A stretch of DNA of 38,958 bases from UBA6120 sp964495145 (GTDB taxonomy: Bacteria; Bacillota_I; Bacilli_A; RFN20; CAG-826): assembly GCA_964495145.1 (NCBI GenBank), contig CAZBUP010000012.1, positions 1 to 38,958 of the forward strand, read 5' to 3'. Shown piece after piece: positions 31,529-38,958 of this stretch; within the stretch, counting starts at the first letter, position 1, and the number at the start of each line of letters is the position of its first letter. The notes beneath the pieces were generated by a model. That model searched no databases, was not told where the DNA came from, and worked only from the letters and a program-made list of their open reading frames with translations. The position numbers were made by a program, and so were the translations under genes.

Positions 31529-33604
31529 ATGCTTTACGAATCGGAAAAAATCCGCAACATTATTTTCTTGGGCCATCAAGGCTGTGGCAAGACCACGCTG
31601 ATCGAAGCCTTGGCCAGCCTCGCCTTCAAGACCCCGAAGGGATCGATCGACCGCAAAAACACCATCAGCGATTATACGGTCGAAGAGAAAAACCGCCTCA
31701 GTTCCTGCAACATGGCCATCGTCCCGATCGAATATAACGGCTACAAACTTAACCTGATCGACGTGCCCGGCAACGACAGCTTCATTTATGAAATCATCGG
31801 CGTCTTGGACATGATCAAAGGCGCGGTTCTGGTCATCGACGGCCAAAAGGGCCTCGAAGTCGGCACCGTCAAACACTACAACTTCCTACGGAAGCACGGC
31901 GTCCCGACCTTCATCTTCATCAATAAACTCGACAAGGAATCCATCAAATACGAAGCCTTGCTGGACGCCATCAAGACCAAACTCGGCAAATCGGCGATCT
32001 CGTTCGTGTACCCGATCGGCAAGGAAGACACCTTCGACGGCTACATCGACGTCATCTCCTTAAAGGCCAAACGCCATAACGGCACCGCCTGCGTCGAAGA
32101 ACCGATCCACGACGACAAAAAAGAAAAAGTCATGGAACTCAACAACGCCATCAACGAGCAAGTGGCGGTCACCGACGAAGCCTTGCTCGAGAAATTCTTT
32201 GCCGGGGAAACCCTCAGCAAGGAAGAAGTCCAAAAAGGCCTCCACGCGGCGGTCCTCACCGGCGACTTGACCCCGATCTTGGTCGGGAGTGCCGTCAAAG
32301 ACATCGGTCTCGACACCATGCTAGAGATGATGATCGATTACCTGCCCAACCCCAACGAATTGAAACCCTACCTCCTCAAAGACGAACAAGGCCAGGAAGT
32401 CATCCGGCACACCGTCAGCGACGAACCCTTCAGCGCCTACGTCTTCAAAACCAGCCTCGACCAATACAAAGGCACCACCAACATCGTCAAGGTTTGCTCC
32501 GGCACCTTGAACTTGGGCGATGAAATCTACTGCCCGAATACCAAAGCCACCTTCAAGGTGTCGCAGATGTTCTTCCTGTTCGGGGCCAAGCAAACCCCGG
32601 CCGAGACGGTTCACGCCGGCGACATCGTGGCTTTAGCCAAGCTTGAAGGGATCACCACCGGCCATACCTTGTGCGAAAAGACGAAACCGGTCATCTTCCC
32701 GAAAGCCAAATACCCGACCCCGGTCTATTATCGGGCCGTCGTCGTCAAGAATCCCAAAGACGAGGAAAAACTCGGTTCTTCGCTTTACAAACTGCAATCG
32801 GAAGACCCCATCCTCGAAGTGTCGCGCAACAACGAAACCAAACAACTCCTGATCGGCGGCTTGTCCAATTCGCATCTAGCCTACGTGCTTGAAAAGATCT
32901 TCAACATGTTCGCCATCGCCGTCGACGTCGTCGCCCCGAAGATCAACTACCGGGAAACGATCCGCAAGGAAGCGACCGCCCCGGGCCGTTACGTCAAGCA
33001 ATCGGGCGGCAGCGGCTTCTACGGCGTCGTCGAAATGAAGTTCCTGCCCAGCGGCAGCGACAAAAACGAATTCGCCGAAGAAATCTTTGGCGGATCGGTC
33101 CCCAAGAACTACATACCTGCAGTCGAAAAGGGCTTCTTTGAATCGGTCAACCAAGGCCTATTGGCCGGTTTCCCGGTTCTCGGCATGAAGGCCGTCTTGA
33201 CCGATGGCAAATACCACCCGGTCGATTCTAACGAACTGGCGTTCAAGATGGCGGCCATCCTTGCTTACAAGGAAGCCTATCCCAAGTGCTCGCCGACGAT
33301 TCTCGAACCGATCATGAAAGTGACCATCAACATCTCCAACGAATTCACCGGCAACATCATGAACGACCTCAACCAACGCCGAGCCCGCATCATGAGCATG
33401 GACGAGAAGGCCAACAACATCCAAGAGATCGTCGCCTTGGTCCCCGAAGCGGAAATTCTCGATTACGTGACCAACCTCCACGTCATCTCGCAAGGCACCG
33501 GCTTCTTCAACCGGGAATTCGATTCCTACCAAGAAGTCCCCTCCCAGTTGCTCGAAGGCGTGATCAAAGCCAATTCGATGCTGAGACAGCCCGAAGCCAA
33601 GTAA
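31529..33604 (+). CDS. Elongation factor G-like GTPase (EF-G paralogue)
   Basis: A 691-residue translation-factor-like GTPase with all five EF-G domains in order. G1 is GHQGCGKTT (15-23), G4 NKLD (132-135). Two points differ from canonical EF-G: switch I lacks the RGITI motif (KNRLSSC instead), and G3 reads DVPGN (78-82), so the GTPase-catalytic histidine of DTPGH is Asn82. C-terminal domains IV and V are present (VAPKINYRETIRKEATAPGRYVKQSGGSG...; IMNDLNQRRARIMSMDEK). This places it in the EF-G-like subfamily found beside a normal fusA in many bacteria. Codon use is strongly C-ending (GAC, ATC, AAC), more so than in its neighbours, suggesting high expression. GAGAGG precedes the ATG. Confidence 0.93.
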   Translation: MLYESEKIRNIIFLGHQGCGKTTLIEALASLAFKTPKGSIDRKNTISDYTVEEKNRLSSCNMAIVPIEYNGYKLNLIDVPGNDSFIYEIIGVLDMIKGAVLVIDGQKGLEVGTVKHYNFLRKHGVPTFIFINKLDKESIKYEALLDAIKTKLGKSAISFVYPIGKEDTFDGYIDVISLKAKRHNGTACVEEPIHDDKKEKVMELNNAINEQVAVTDEALLEKFFAGETLSKEEVQKGLHAAVLTGDLTPILVGSAVKDIGLDTMLEMMIDYLPNPNELKPYLLKDEQGQEVIRHTVSDEPFSAYVFKTSLDQYKGTTNIVKVCSGTLNLGDEIYCPNTKATFKVSQMFFLFGAKQTPAETVHAGDIVALAKLEGITTGHTLCEKTKPVIFPKAKYPTPVYYRAVVVKNPKDEEKLGSSLYKLQSEDPILEVSRNNETKQLLIGGLSNSHLAYVLEKIFNMFAIAVDVVAPKINYRETIRKEATAPGRYVKQSGGSGFYGVVEMKFLPSGSDKNEFAEEIFGGSVPKNYIPAVEKGFFESVNQGLLAGFPVLGMKAVLTDGKYHPVDSNELAFKMAAILAYKEAYPKCSPTILEPIMKVTINISNEFTGNIMNDLNQRRARIMSMDEKANNIQEIVALVPEAEILDYVTNLHVISQGTGFFNREFDSYQEVPSQLLEGVIKANSMLRQPEAK

Positions 33605-33620
33605 CCACACTTCAATAAGA

Positions 33621-33650
33621 AAACGCCGATCGCTCGGCGTTTTTTCATGT
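33621..33650. terminator. Bidirectional Rho-independent terminator
   Basis: AAACGCCGA and TCGGCGTTT form a perfect 9-bp stem with a TCGC loop. T follows on the plus strand (TTTTTTC) and TTTTCTTATT on the minus strand, so it can end both the EF-G-like gene and the convergent thpR gene, whose stop lies at its edge. Confidence 0.9.
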
Positions 33651-34136
33651 TAGGGGGAAAATCCCTTTCGGCAGGTAGCTCCCGCGGACGGATTCATAAA
33701 GGATGAAGGTTTCCACCGTTTCGGTGACCGGCGGGCCCTCGTAGCCAAACGGGAGGCCTCGCTTGCCGCGGGCCAGGGTGATATGGGGCGAAAAGCGGTA
33801 TTGAAGCCCGGGATTCACCATTTGGGCGGCGGTCAGGATCGCCTGGGCCAAATCGCTTGCTTCCGCGCTATGCTCAATCCCGGCATAATAGACCGTCTGG
33901 GCGTTATCGTAAGTCCCGACACGGTCAACCTTGATCGGAAACTTTCTAAAACTGATTTTGCTTAATACTTCGAGGTAGGGAACCTCGCTAGCGACCTCGC
34001 CGATATATAGAAGAGTCAGGTGCAGTTTCGATATGGGTTCGATCCGAAGACCGGATCCCGCCAAATAACGCGTTTGAATGGAACCGAGGCTTTGTTTGAT
34101 CGATGGTCCAAGCGGCAAGCCGACGAACAGCCGCAT
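33645..34136 (-). CDS. thpR: RNA 2',3'-cyclic phosphodiesterase (LigT/ThpR, 2H family)
   Basis: About 163 residues, the usual size for the 2H phosphoesterase ThpR, which opens 2',3'-cyclic phosphates and can reversibly ligate tRNA halves. The two HxT motifs are HLTL (His39) and HITL (in FSPHITLARG). The start RLFVGLPL is typical. The ATG at 34136 overlaps the stop of the preceding membrane-protein gene (TGATG), so the two are translationally coupled; a longer frame starting at 34190 would overlap that gene out of frame. Confidence 0.92.
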   Translation of the reverse strand: MRLFVGLPLGPSIKQSLGSIQTRYLAGSGLRIEPISKLHLTLLYIGEVASEVPYLEVLSKISFRKFPIKVDRVGTYDNAQTVYYAGIEHSAEASDLAQAILTAAQMVNPGLQYRFSPHITLARGKRGLPFGYEGPPVTETVETFILYESVRGSYLPKGIFPLT

Positions 34137-34897
34137 CAAATGACGCCCGCGGGGATGAGCACAATCAATAACAGGGCCACGAGACCCCACGTGATCGATA
34201 AGAAAGTCATCTGGGTCTTGGGCTTGGCGTCATGGGTCAGGAAAGCCGCCAAAAAGAAGGGGATATAGGTGGTAATGAACACCGGAATGGCGCCCCACCA
34301 CGGATAGACCCATATGAAAGCCGGGGTTCCGGCCAAAAAGATTTCAAAGATGGCGAAGAAAGCGGCATTTCCAATCGCAAACAGCCAGCGGTTATTCATG
34401 CCCAATATTTTCATTTTGGGATTCTCGGGTAAAAGTTTCGACATGGCTAAGCCGGCGATCGAGAACATCATCGACAGTTCCCAAGACACCCCGATCAAGA
34501 GCATGAAGCTGGTGCTGTCGGCGGAAACCGTCCATAGGGCGTAGCCCGAGGCTTTTTGAATGATGGCATTGGTGATTTCATAGAGCCAATGGACGCCATA
34601 AAGCGACAAGGCGGCCACTACGCCTTTGTAATGCTTCTTCTTGATTTCGGTGAAATAGATATAAACGACGATGGCGAACAAGGCGATGAAGGTCCAATTG
34701 AAGTTGGCCCGCGAACGGATCAAACCGTTAGCCGCATCGGCTTCCCCGGTCCGCGCGACGTCGCCCCAAAAGGCGAATAAGGGATTGCCCGCGGCCACGA
34801 GACTCAATAAAAAGATGACCAAGGTCACTCCGAGGGTGAAAACCACGTAAGGCCAGGCCGAGAGCATCTTTCTTAAAACGACATTTGTTTTATTCAT
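34136..34897 (-). CDS. Polytopic membrane protein of unknown function
   Basis: 253 residues with about seven predicted membrane helices (YVVFTLGVTLVIFLLSLVAAG, WTFIALFAIVVYIYF, SFMLLIGVSWELSMMFSIAGL, FAIGNAAFFAIFEIFLAG and others). No family was recognised. GAGGT is 6 nt upstream of the ATG. It shares one nucleotide with thpR and follows the DNA alkyltransferase gene by 24 nt. Confidence 0.7.
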   Translation of the reverse strand: MNKTNVVLRKMLSAWPYVVFTLGVTLVIFLLSLVAAGNPLFAFWGDVARTGEADAANGLIRSRANFNWTFIALFAIVVYIYFTEIKKKHYKGVVAALSLYGVHWLYEITNAIIQKASGYALWTVSADSTSFMLLIGVSWELSMMFSIAGLAMSKLLPENPKMKILGMNNRWLFAIGNAAFFAIFEIFLAGTPAFIWVYPWWGAIPVFITTYIPFFLAAFLTHDAKPKTQMTFLSITWGLVALLLIVLIPAGVI

Positions 34898-34921
34898 GTT
34901 GATACCTCAAAAAGATATGGT

Positions 34922-35401
34922 TTATCGTTTGACGAATCGCGCTTCATGGTCGAGAATTTTTCGTTTAAGGCCGACATAAGCCGGTCCGGAGTAACCGGTC
35001 ATCGTGCCGTCGCTTCCAATCACGCGGTGGCACGGCACCACGAGTCCGATCGGGTTCCGTTTGCAGGCTTGCCCGACTGCGCGATAGGCCGTTGGATAGC
35101 CTATTTCCAAGGCAATGTCTTTATAAGTTTTGACGACCCCGAATGGAATCCGCGTCAAAGCAGTCCAAACGGCTTTTTGAAAGGGAGTTCCCGAAAGGAA
35201 CCGCACCGGATATTCGATTGGTCGACCCGAGTCGAAATACTGCTCGATCAAGGGAGCCAAGGTTGGATGCTGGGGGTAAGCTTCCTTACCATCGAGGAAA
35301 TACATGGCAACCAAGTCATCCTCGACCACTTCCATGCGAAGCAGTCCTAGCGGCGTGGTTTTATCGTAAATGCCGGTGGTCTTGATAATGTGATGTTCCA
35401 T
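34922..35401 (-). CDS. ogt: Methylated-DNA-protein cysteine methyltransferase (Ogt)
   Basis: About 159 residues. Repairs O6-alkylguanine by transferring the alkyl group to the cysteine of the VVPCHRVIGSDG motif. The preceding TPFQKAVWTALTRIPFGVVKTY and AYRAVGQACKRNP (recognition helix with arginine) and the final GYSGPAYVGLKRKILDHE complete the family pattern. Start at 35401 (MEHHIIK) lies 2 nt after the butyrate-kinase gene stop with no Shine-Dalgarno, so coupled translation is likely; the longer upstream frame has no homology to the family. Confidence 0.95.
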   Translation of the reverse strand: MEHHIIKTTGIYDKTTPLGLLRMEVVEDDLVAMYFLDGKEAYPQHPTLAPLIEQYFDSGRPIEYPVRFLSGTPFQKAVWTALTRIPFGVVKTYKDIALEIGYPTAYRAVGQACKRNPIGLVVPCHRVIGSDGTMTGYSGPAYVGLKRKILDHEARFVKR

Positions 35402-35403
35402 AA

Positions 35404-36462
35404 TCAATAGGTTTTTGCAGTGTCTTTGCCTTGGAGAACCGCCAAAACGCCGAGATTCAATGCTTGGAGTTCCTCTTCGCCCGGATAGACGTAGACCGGG
35501 GCGATCCAAGCGACTTTCTCGATCACCCGATTGACGAACAATTGGTTGCGGGCGATGCCGCCGGTCAACAAGATGGCGTCGATTTTACCATTCTTGACCG
35601 TGGCCATGGCCCCGATGTCTTTGCCGATTTGATAGATGAAAGCGTCAAAATAGAATTTGGCTTTCTCGTTCCCGGATTCGACCATCTTGACGACTTCGCG
35701 CATGTCGTTGGTGCCCAAGTAGGCTTGGAACCCGGCGTCGCCGCGCAGCAGTTTTTGAATCTGGGCCCGGTCGTATTTGCCGCTGAAGCACACGTCGGCG
35801 AATTCCACCGTGGGCAGGGCTCCGGCCCGTTCCGGGGTGAAGGGTCCTTCCGACAAGGCGTCAGTCACGTCGATGACGCGGCCAAGGTGGTGAACCCCAA
35901 TCGAAATCCCACCCCCGAAATGGGCGACGATCAACGTCACTTCTTCATATATTTGACCAGTCAGCCGGCAATGCTTTTTAGCGATGGCTTTGTGGTTGAG
36001 GGCGTGGAACGTCTGGGGACGCGTGATTAGCGGCGATCCGGATACCAAAGCGACTTCCTCGGCCTCAAACGTAATCGGCGGATCGGTGATGTACGACTTG
36101 ATGCCATAGGCTTCCCCGAGCGAATGGCCAATCAAGGCCGCTAGGTTGCAGGGATGCTTGATCTTGGCGTAGCGCGAGTCGTGAAGGAGCGCGTCATTGA
36201 CCAAATAGGTGCCCCCGGGGATCGGGCGGACCAATCCGCCGCGGCAACCGATGGCCGAGAGGGACTTGACGTCGATGCCGGCTTGATGCATGGCCTCGAC
36301 GATGACCCGATGGCGGAATTGGATTTCCTCATCGACGGTCGGGTACTTTTTGAGCTCTTCGGCGCTGTGGTGGATGTTCACCTGATAGATCAGTTTTTCA
36401 TCTTCAAAGATACCGATCTTCGTCGAAGTGCTGCCGGGATTAATGGCTAGGATTTTAAACAC
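35404..36462 (-). CDS. buk: Butyrate kinase / branched-chain fatty acid kinase
   Basis: A 352-residue acetokinase-family protein of the Buk type, making butyrate (or branched-chain acid) plus ATP from the acyl phosphate. ATPase-fold motifs: LAINPGSTSTKIG at the N-terminus, VAHFGGGISIGVH (phosphate 2) and AILLTGGIARNQ (adenosine). The family's TDPPITF and GPFTPERAGALPT are also present. Start codon is GTG at 36462 with AGAGGT 6 nt upstream. No phosphotransbutyrylase gene lies in the window, so the acyl-phosphate source is not seen here; the enzyme may also act in reverse on exogenous fatty acids. Confidence 0.94.
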   Translation of the reverse strand: MFKILAINPGSTSTKIGIFEDEKLIYQVNIHHSAEELKKYPTVDEEIQFRHRVIVEAMHQAGIDVKSLSAIGCRGGLVRPIPGGTYLVNDALLHDSRYAKIKHPCNLAALIGHSLGEAYGIKSYITDPPITFEAEEVALVSGSPLITRPQTFHALNHKAIAKKHCRLTGQIYEEVTLIVAHFGGGISIGVHHLGRVIDVTDALSEGPFTPERAGALPTVEFADVCFSGKYDRAQIQKLLRGDAGFQAYLGTNDMREVVKMVESGNEKAKFYFDAFIYQIGKDIGAMATVKNGKIDAILLTGGIARNQLFVNRVIEKVAWIAPVYVYPGEEELQALNLGVLAVLQGKDTAKTY

Positions 36463-36534
36463 GGGATTACCTCTTTGTAATAATCATATCGTATTCGCCG
36501 ATGGTTTGCCAAAGGCCGCGGGACCGGAAAAGAA

Positions 36535-36556
36535 AAAACCAGCAAAAGCTGGTTTT
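36535..36556 (-). terminator. Rho-independent terminator after the LTD lipoprotein gene
   Basis: AAAACCAGC and GCTGGTTTT form a 9-bp stem with a 4-nt loop and are followed on the minus strand by TTCTTTTCC. It is located 22 nt after the stop codon. Confidence 0.9.
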
Positions 36557-36577
36557 CCTTGGATAAGTCAGACTTGG

Positions 36578-37414
36578 TTAATCGATCACGTGCGTTCCAA
36601 GGGTATGGGTGGCTGGAACCGCGGTATATGCCACTGCGCTCCATTCAAGCGGATTAAACGCATTAGGATATTCCGTCGCGGTCAAGGTCATGGCGTTGAC
36701 GCTAGGGCGATCAACCGAGGGAATGCGCGTCAAAACGACATTTTCGGTTTTGCTTGATCCAGACGCAAACGTAAGTGTCCAAAAGTCGCCCGGATCATGA
36801 CCTATGACGCCGAAGACATCAATTAAAACACCGTTTTTGAAAAGGGCAATGGCATCATCGCCGTTAAAATTGGCAATTTGCGAACCTCCGGTAGTCGCAT
36901 CATAAGATCCGGTCCATGTACGAGCGACTGGGATTTCATTAATGGCATCCAGCAGGGATGTGTCAGCCAATTGCGAATTGTAAAAGATGAATGTTTCTCC
37001 GGCGGCTAACGTCCCAGATAGGATTATTTGAGCAACTTTTTCCGTTTCTATGGGAGAACCATTATGCAAAAGCTTGACCGTGTATTGGCTTAAATCAATT
37101 GTCGTATCGGTTGGATTATACAATTCAAGCGCCTTGTTATAGGATGGGCCCTCAATGTATTCCGAGAAGAATAAATCCGGTTCTTGAGGAATTGGTTCTT
37201 GCGAAGAGGCTTCTTCGCTGCTGCTTGATTCTTCGGAACTGGATGATGCTTCACTCGAAGAAGGGGCTTGGCTGGACGGGGCCACCGAAGTTGATTCCGA
37301 GGTGCTGACAACGGATGATTCGTCTTCCGACGACAATGACTCGCTGCTTTGGCAGCCGGCCAGGAACATCGATGTCAAAATAACGGCGCTGATGGCAAGA
37401 CGTGATTTTGTCAT
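36578..37414 (-). CDS. Surface lipoprotein with lamin-tail domain (LTD)
   Basis: 278 residues. Lipoprotein signal with lipobox FLAGC (Cys21), then a Ser/Glu-rich linker (about residues 22-75) and one globular domain. DLFFSEYIEGPSYNKALELYNPTDTTIDLSQYTVKLL and GETFIFYNSQLAD, FNGDDAIALFKNGVLIDVFGVIGHDPG match the Ig-like lamin-tail domain found in secreted bacterial nucleases and phosphatases. No nuclease domain accompanies it here, so it is a stand-alone LTD module that may bind DNA or another extracellular target (inference). AAGGAGA precedes the ATG. It follows the alkaline phosphatase gene on the same strand by about 118 nt. Confidence 0.85.
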   Translation of the reverse strand: MTKSRLAISAVILTSMFLAGCQSSESLSSEDESSVVSTSESTSVAPSSQAPSSSEASSSSEESSSSEEASSQEPIPQEPDLFFSEYIEGPSYNKALELYNPTDTTIDLSQYTVKLLHNGSPIETEKVAQIILSGTLAAGETFIFYNSQLADTSLLDAINEIPVARTWTGSYDATTGGSQIANFNGDDAIALFKNGVLIDVFGVIGHDPGDFWTLTFASGSSKTENVVLTRIPSVDRPSVNAMTLTATEYPNAFNPLEWSAVAYTAVPATHTLGTHVID

Positions 37415-37532
37415 GTGATCAATCTCCTTAGTTAATATGCTATTAGGCTAAATGATTATGGCGACAATGTCAAAGATACGCCGTGAAGAAAAGAATAATC
37501 GTATGATGAATCAAGCATGCCTGGATGAGCGA

Positions 37533-38810
37533 TTATTGGCTGGACAATAAACCCATGGCGATGTCATAAATATCGGTATTGTCGATGGTTGAGTCCAAAA
37601 GCGGGAAGTCGGTTTCCGAAAGGCCCCACGCATAGAAGGGGACGTTATTGGTCGTGTGGGTAGTCGTCGTCCAAGTCAATTTTGAAAGGATATTATCGCC
37701 ATTGGCGTCCGGACCTACCACCAAACCGCCTGTTTCGTGATCGGCGGTGACGATGATGGCGGTGTCGGTGCGGTTGCTCGCCCACTTCAAAGCCACTTCA
37801 ATGGCGCGATCCATGGCCAACAGTTCAAGGATCATCGCTTCGGATTCCCCGGCGTGCGATTTGGTATCGATGGCCGATCCTTCCACGGCCAGAAAGAAAC
37901 CATTTTCGTTATTGTCGAGATAATCAAGCCCGAAGACGGTCAATTCGTCGAGGCTGGATCCGGTGCCGACGGCTGGAATCGACGGTAGAGCCGACACGAT
38001 CCGATCCGGGCTCGTGGTCAAAGCGCTCATCTTGTTGATGGCCGTGTATCCTTTGGACACGAAATTCGGTTGATATAAGGTGGCGAAATCGTTGGGGGCG
38101 ATGCCTATGATCAAATCGGCGGCCGAATCGGCCATGTTGGCCATCACGGTGCCGTAGTTCGTCCGATTGACGGCGTGAGACAGGAATCCGGCCGGCGTGC
38201 CGCCATACAACGTATCGCTGGTGATGAAACCGCTGCGTACGCCTTCTTGTCCTAATTGATCGATGAAATTCGGCAATACTTGGCCGCCGCTCGTCATCCC
38301 GACCGAGCCATTGTAAACTTTGGTTCCGGTCGCCATGGCCGTGGCCGAAGCCGAACTGTCGGTATATCCGCTCGATAGCGAACTCGTGGTCATGTCGGTC
38401 TTGAGTGAAGCGCTCGACATGGCCAATGGAGCCCGATGATATTGCTCGGCTGCTTCGATGTGGGAGAAACCCATGCCGTCTCCGATGAACAGAATCACGT
38501 TTTTGATGCCGTCGGAGATAATCGGGGCATAAATGTCTTCGCCGCTTGAGGGACTCGATGCCTCGGAAGACGAACTGCTTTCGCTGGAAGAGTCTAGGCT
38601 GCTTTCGCTGGAAGAAGATTCGCTTGATGAGGAAGAAAGGCTGCTCTCGGCCGAGACGCTCGTTTCCTCGGACGTGCCGCTAGAAGACATGAGGCTGGTA
38701 TTTTCCGAGGAGGGGTCAGAAGAACTATCGAGGGATGAGCCGCAGGCGGCTAACGTCATCGATAAAAGCAAACTGGCCAACATCGTGGCAAATTTCCAGG
38801 TTTTTTTCAT
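37533..38810 (-). CDS. Alkaline phosphatase lipoprotein
   Basis: 425 residues of the PhoA-type alkaline phosphatase superfamily. Lipobox MTLAAC, then a long Ser/Glu linker (about 24-92) and the catalytic domain: metal-binding VILFIGDGMG, nucleophile Ser in TDSSASATAMATGTK, EGSAIDTKSHAGES, TADHETGGLVVG and the late TTTHTTNNVPFYAWG with zinc-ligand His. It should release phosphate from organic esters at the cell surface, useful when phosphate is scarce or with nucleotides and DNA. The catalytic core is smaller than E. coli PhoA but complete. Preceded by a truncated gene ending 1 nt before its ATG, so it is probably the second gene of an operon. Confidence 0.94.
   Translation of the reverse strand: MKKTWKFATMLASLLLSMTLAACGSSLDSSSDPSSENTSLMSSSGTSEETSVSAESSLSSSSSESSSSESSLDSSSESSSSSEASSPSSGEDIYAPIISDGIKNVILFIGDGMGFSHIEAAEQYHRAPLAMSSASLKTDMTTSSLSSGYTDSSASATAMATGTKVYNGSVGMTSGGQVLPNFIDQLGQEGVRSGFITSDTLYGGTPAGFLSHAVNRTNYGTVMANMADSAADLIIGIAPNDFATLYQPNFVSKGYTAINKMSALTTSPDRIVSALPSIPAVGTGSSLDELTVFGLDYLDNNENGFFLAVEGSAIDTKSHAGESEAMILELLAMDRAIEVALKWASNRTDTAIIVTADHETGGLVVGPDANGDNILSKLTWTTTTHTTNNVPFYAWGLSETDFPLLDSTIDNTDIYDIAMGLLSSQ
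38534..38738 (-). repeat. Serine-rich low-complexity linker repeat
   Basis: A run of near-identical short units encoding Ser-Ser-Ser-Glu-type sequence between the lipobox cysteine and the phosphatase domain. The DNA shows repeats of tcgctggaaga-like units. Such tracts are prone to slippage; a similar but shorter linker occurs in the LTD lipoprotein. Confidence 0.7.
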
Positions 38811-38811
38811 G

Positions 38812-38958
38812 TTAGTTCACCCCTTCTTCCCGCCCAAAGAGACGCGGGGGCAATATCAGTTCCCGATGAGGAAGCGAATAGGGTCGGACATCGCCGAATA
38901 GATAACTGCCGACGGTCGCGTTTTTGTAATAGAAGACGGTCCCGTCGGGATAAATCCA
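38812..38958 (-). CDS. C-terminal end of an unidentified protein
   Basis: An open frame of 48 residues entering from the right edge, with no start in view, ending TAA at 38814-38812. The readable end includes WIYPDGTVFYY and LFGDVRPYSLPHRELILP, and the last residues are GREEGVN. No family was recognised from this fragment. It stops one base before the phosphatase ATG, so the genes are probably co-transcribed. Confidence 0.6.
   Translation of the reverse strand, partial: WIYPDGTVFYYKNATVGSYLFGDVRPYSLPHRELILPPRLFGREEGVN

Noticed and set aside
33286..33618. 110-codon plus-strand frame at the end of the EF-G-like gene, suggesting a frameshift or overlapping gene
   Set aside because: The EF-G frame continues intact to its stop with domain V motifs; the other frame gives Arg/His/Pro-rich sequence without homology.
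37564..37578. AATATCGGTATT palindrome resembling the LacI operator core
   Set aside because: Inside the 3' end of the phosphatase gene, lacks the GTG/CAC arms and has no promoter near it.
1..38958. CRISPR arrays, tRNA or rRNA genes, insertion sequences, phage genes
   Set aside because: No regularly spaced repeats, cloverleaf-like sequences, conserved rRNA segments, transposases or integrases were seen on reading both strands.

Overview
The window reads as a stretch of chromosome from a low-GC-lineage Gram-positive bacterium: Bacillota or the related Mycoplasmatota (Tenericutes), despite a base composition that looks near 50% GC. The signs are many secreted proteins with lipoprotein signal peptides, a DUF975 membrane protein, a butyrate-kinase-family gene, sigma-A type promoters, a CcpA-type cre box, AGGAGG ribosome binding sites and a very long MalK/UgpC-type ATPase of the kind seen in mycoplasmas. 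TGA is used as a stop, so this is the standard bacterial code. No rRNA, tRNA, CRISPR array, transposase or phage gene was found, and no stretch over 300 bases lacks a gene.

Region 1 (1-1731) holds the N-terminal part of a GTP-type PEP carboxykinase (minus strand, cut by the window edge) and a divergent SRAP/YedK-type DNA-repair gene.

Region 2 (1747-20770) is the centrepiece: an almost gap-free run of 14 minus-strand genes that looks like an undescribed D-arabinan utilisation locus. In transcription order: a ribokinase/SIS sugar-phosphate isomerase fusion; an ABC sugar importer (binding lipoprotein and two permeases); a GH172 (DUF2961) exo-furanosidase; a membrane-anchored carbohydrate-binding scaffold with a duplicated domain and two X2-like domains; three tandem DUF4185 (GH183-type endo-D-arabinanase) proteins, two of them lipoproteins and one apparently cytoplasmic; a LacI-family regulator; the transporter ATPase; a YesL-like membrane protein; a GH13 alpha-amylase lipoprotein; and a WG-repeat lipoprotein. 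The promoter in front of the fusion gene has a consensus -35, a perfect cre match over the -10 and an 18-bp LacI-type palindrome just downstream. Model: lipoprotein DUF4185 enzymes cut D-arabinan at the cell surface while the scaffold holds it; the ABC importer takes up oligosaccharides; cytoplasmic DUF4185 and GH172 enzymes release D-arabinose; the fusion protein phosphorylates it and isomerises D-arabinose 5-phosphate to D-ribulose 5-phosphate for the pentose phosphate pathway. The natural D-arabinan source would be the arabinogalactan and lipoarabinomannan of mycolic-acid actinobacteria. Substrate and pathway are inferences from family membership and gene order.

Region 3 (20800-30804) is mostly housekeeping and signalling: an NYN/LOTUS RNA-binding protein, 5-formyl-THF cyclo-ligase, two cyclic-di-GMP enzymes (an EAL protein with a degenerate GGDEF domain and an intact GGDEF protein) flanking a nucleotidyltransferase-like protein, HflX, two membrane proteins, an XRE regulator with a small paralogous partner, a DUF975 protein, a Rieske protein and an unknown.

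Region 4 (30945-38958) holds a P-loop kinase, an EF-G paralogue with altered GTPase residues, the RNA ligase/phosphodiesterase ThpR, a membrane protein, a DNA alkyltransferase, a butyrate-kinase-family gene, and two serine-linker lipoproteins (a lamin-tail-domain protein and an alkaline phosphatase), ending in a truncated unknown gene.
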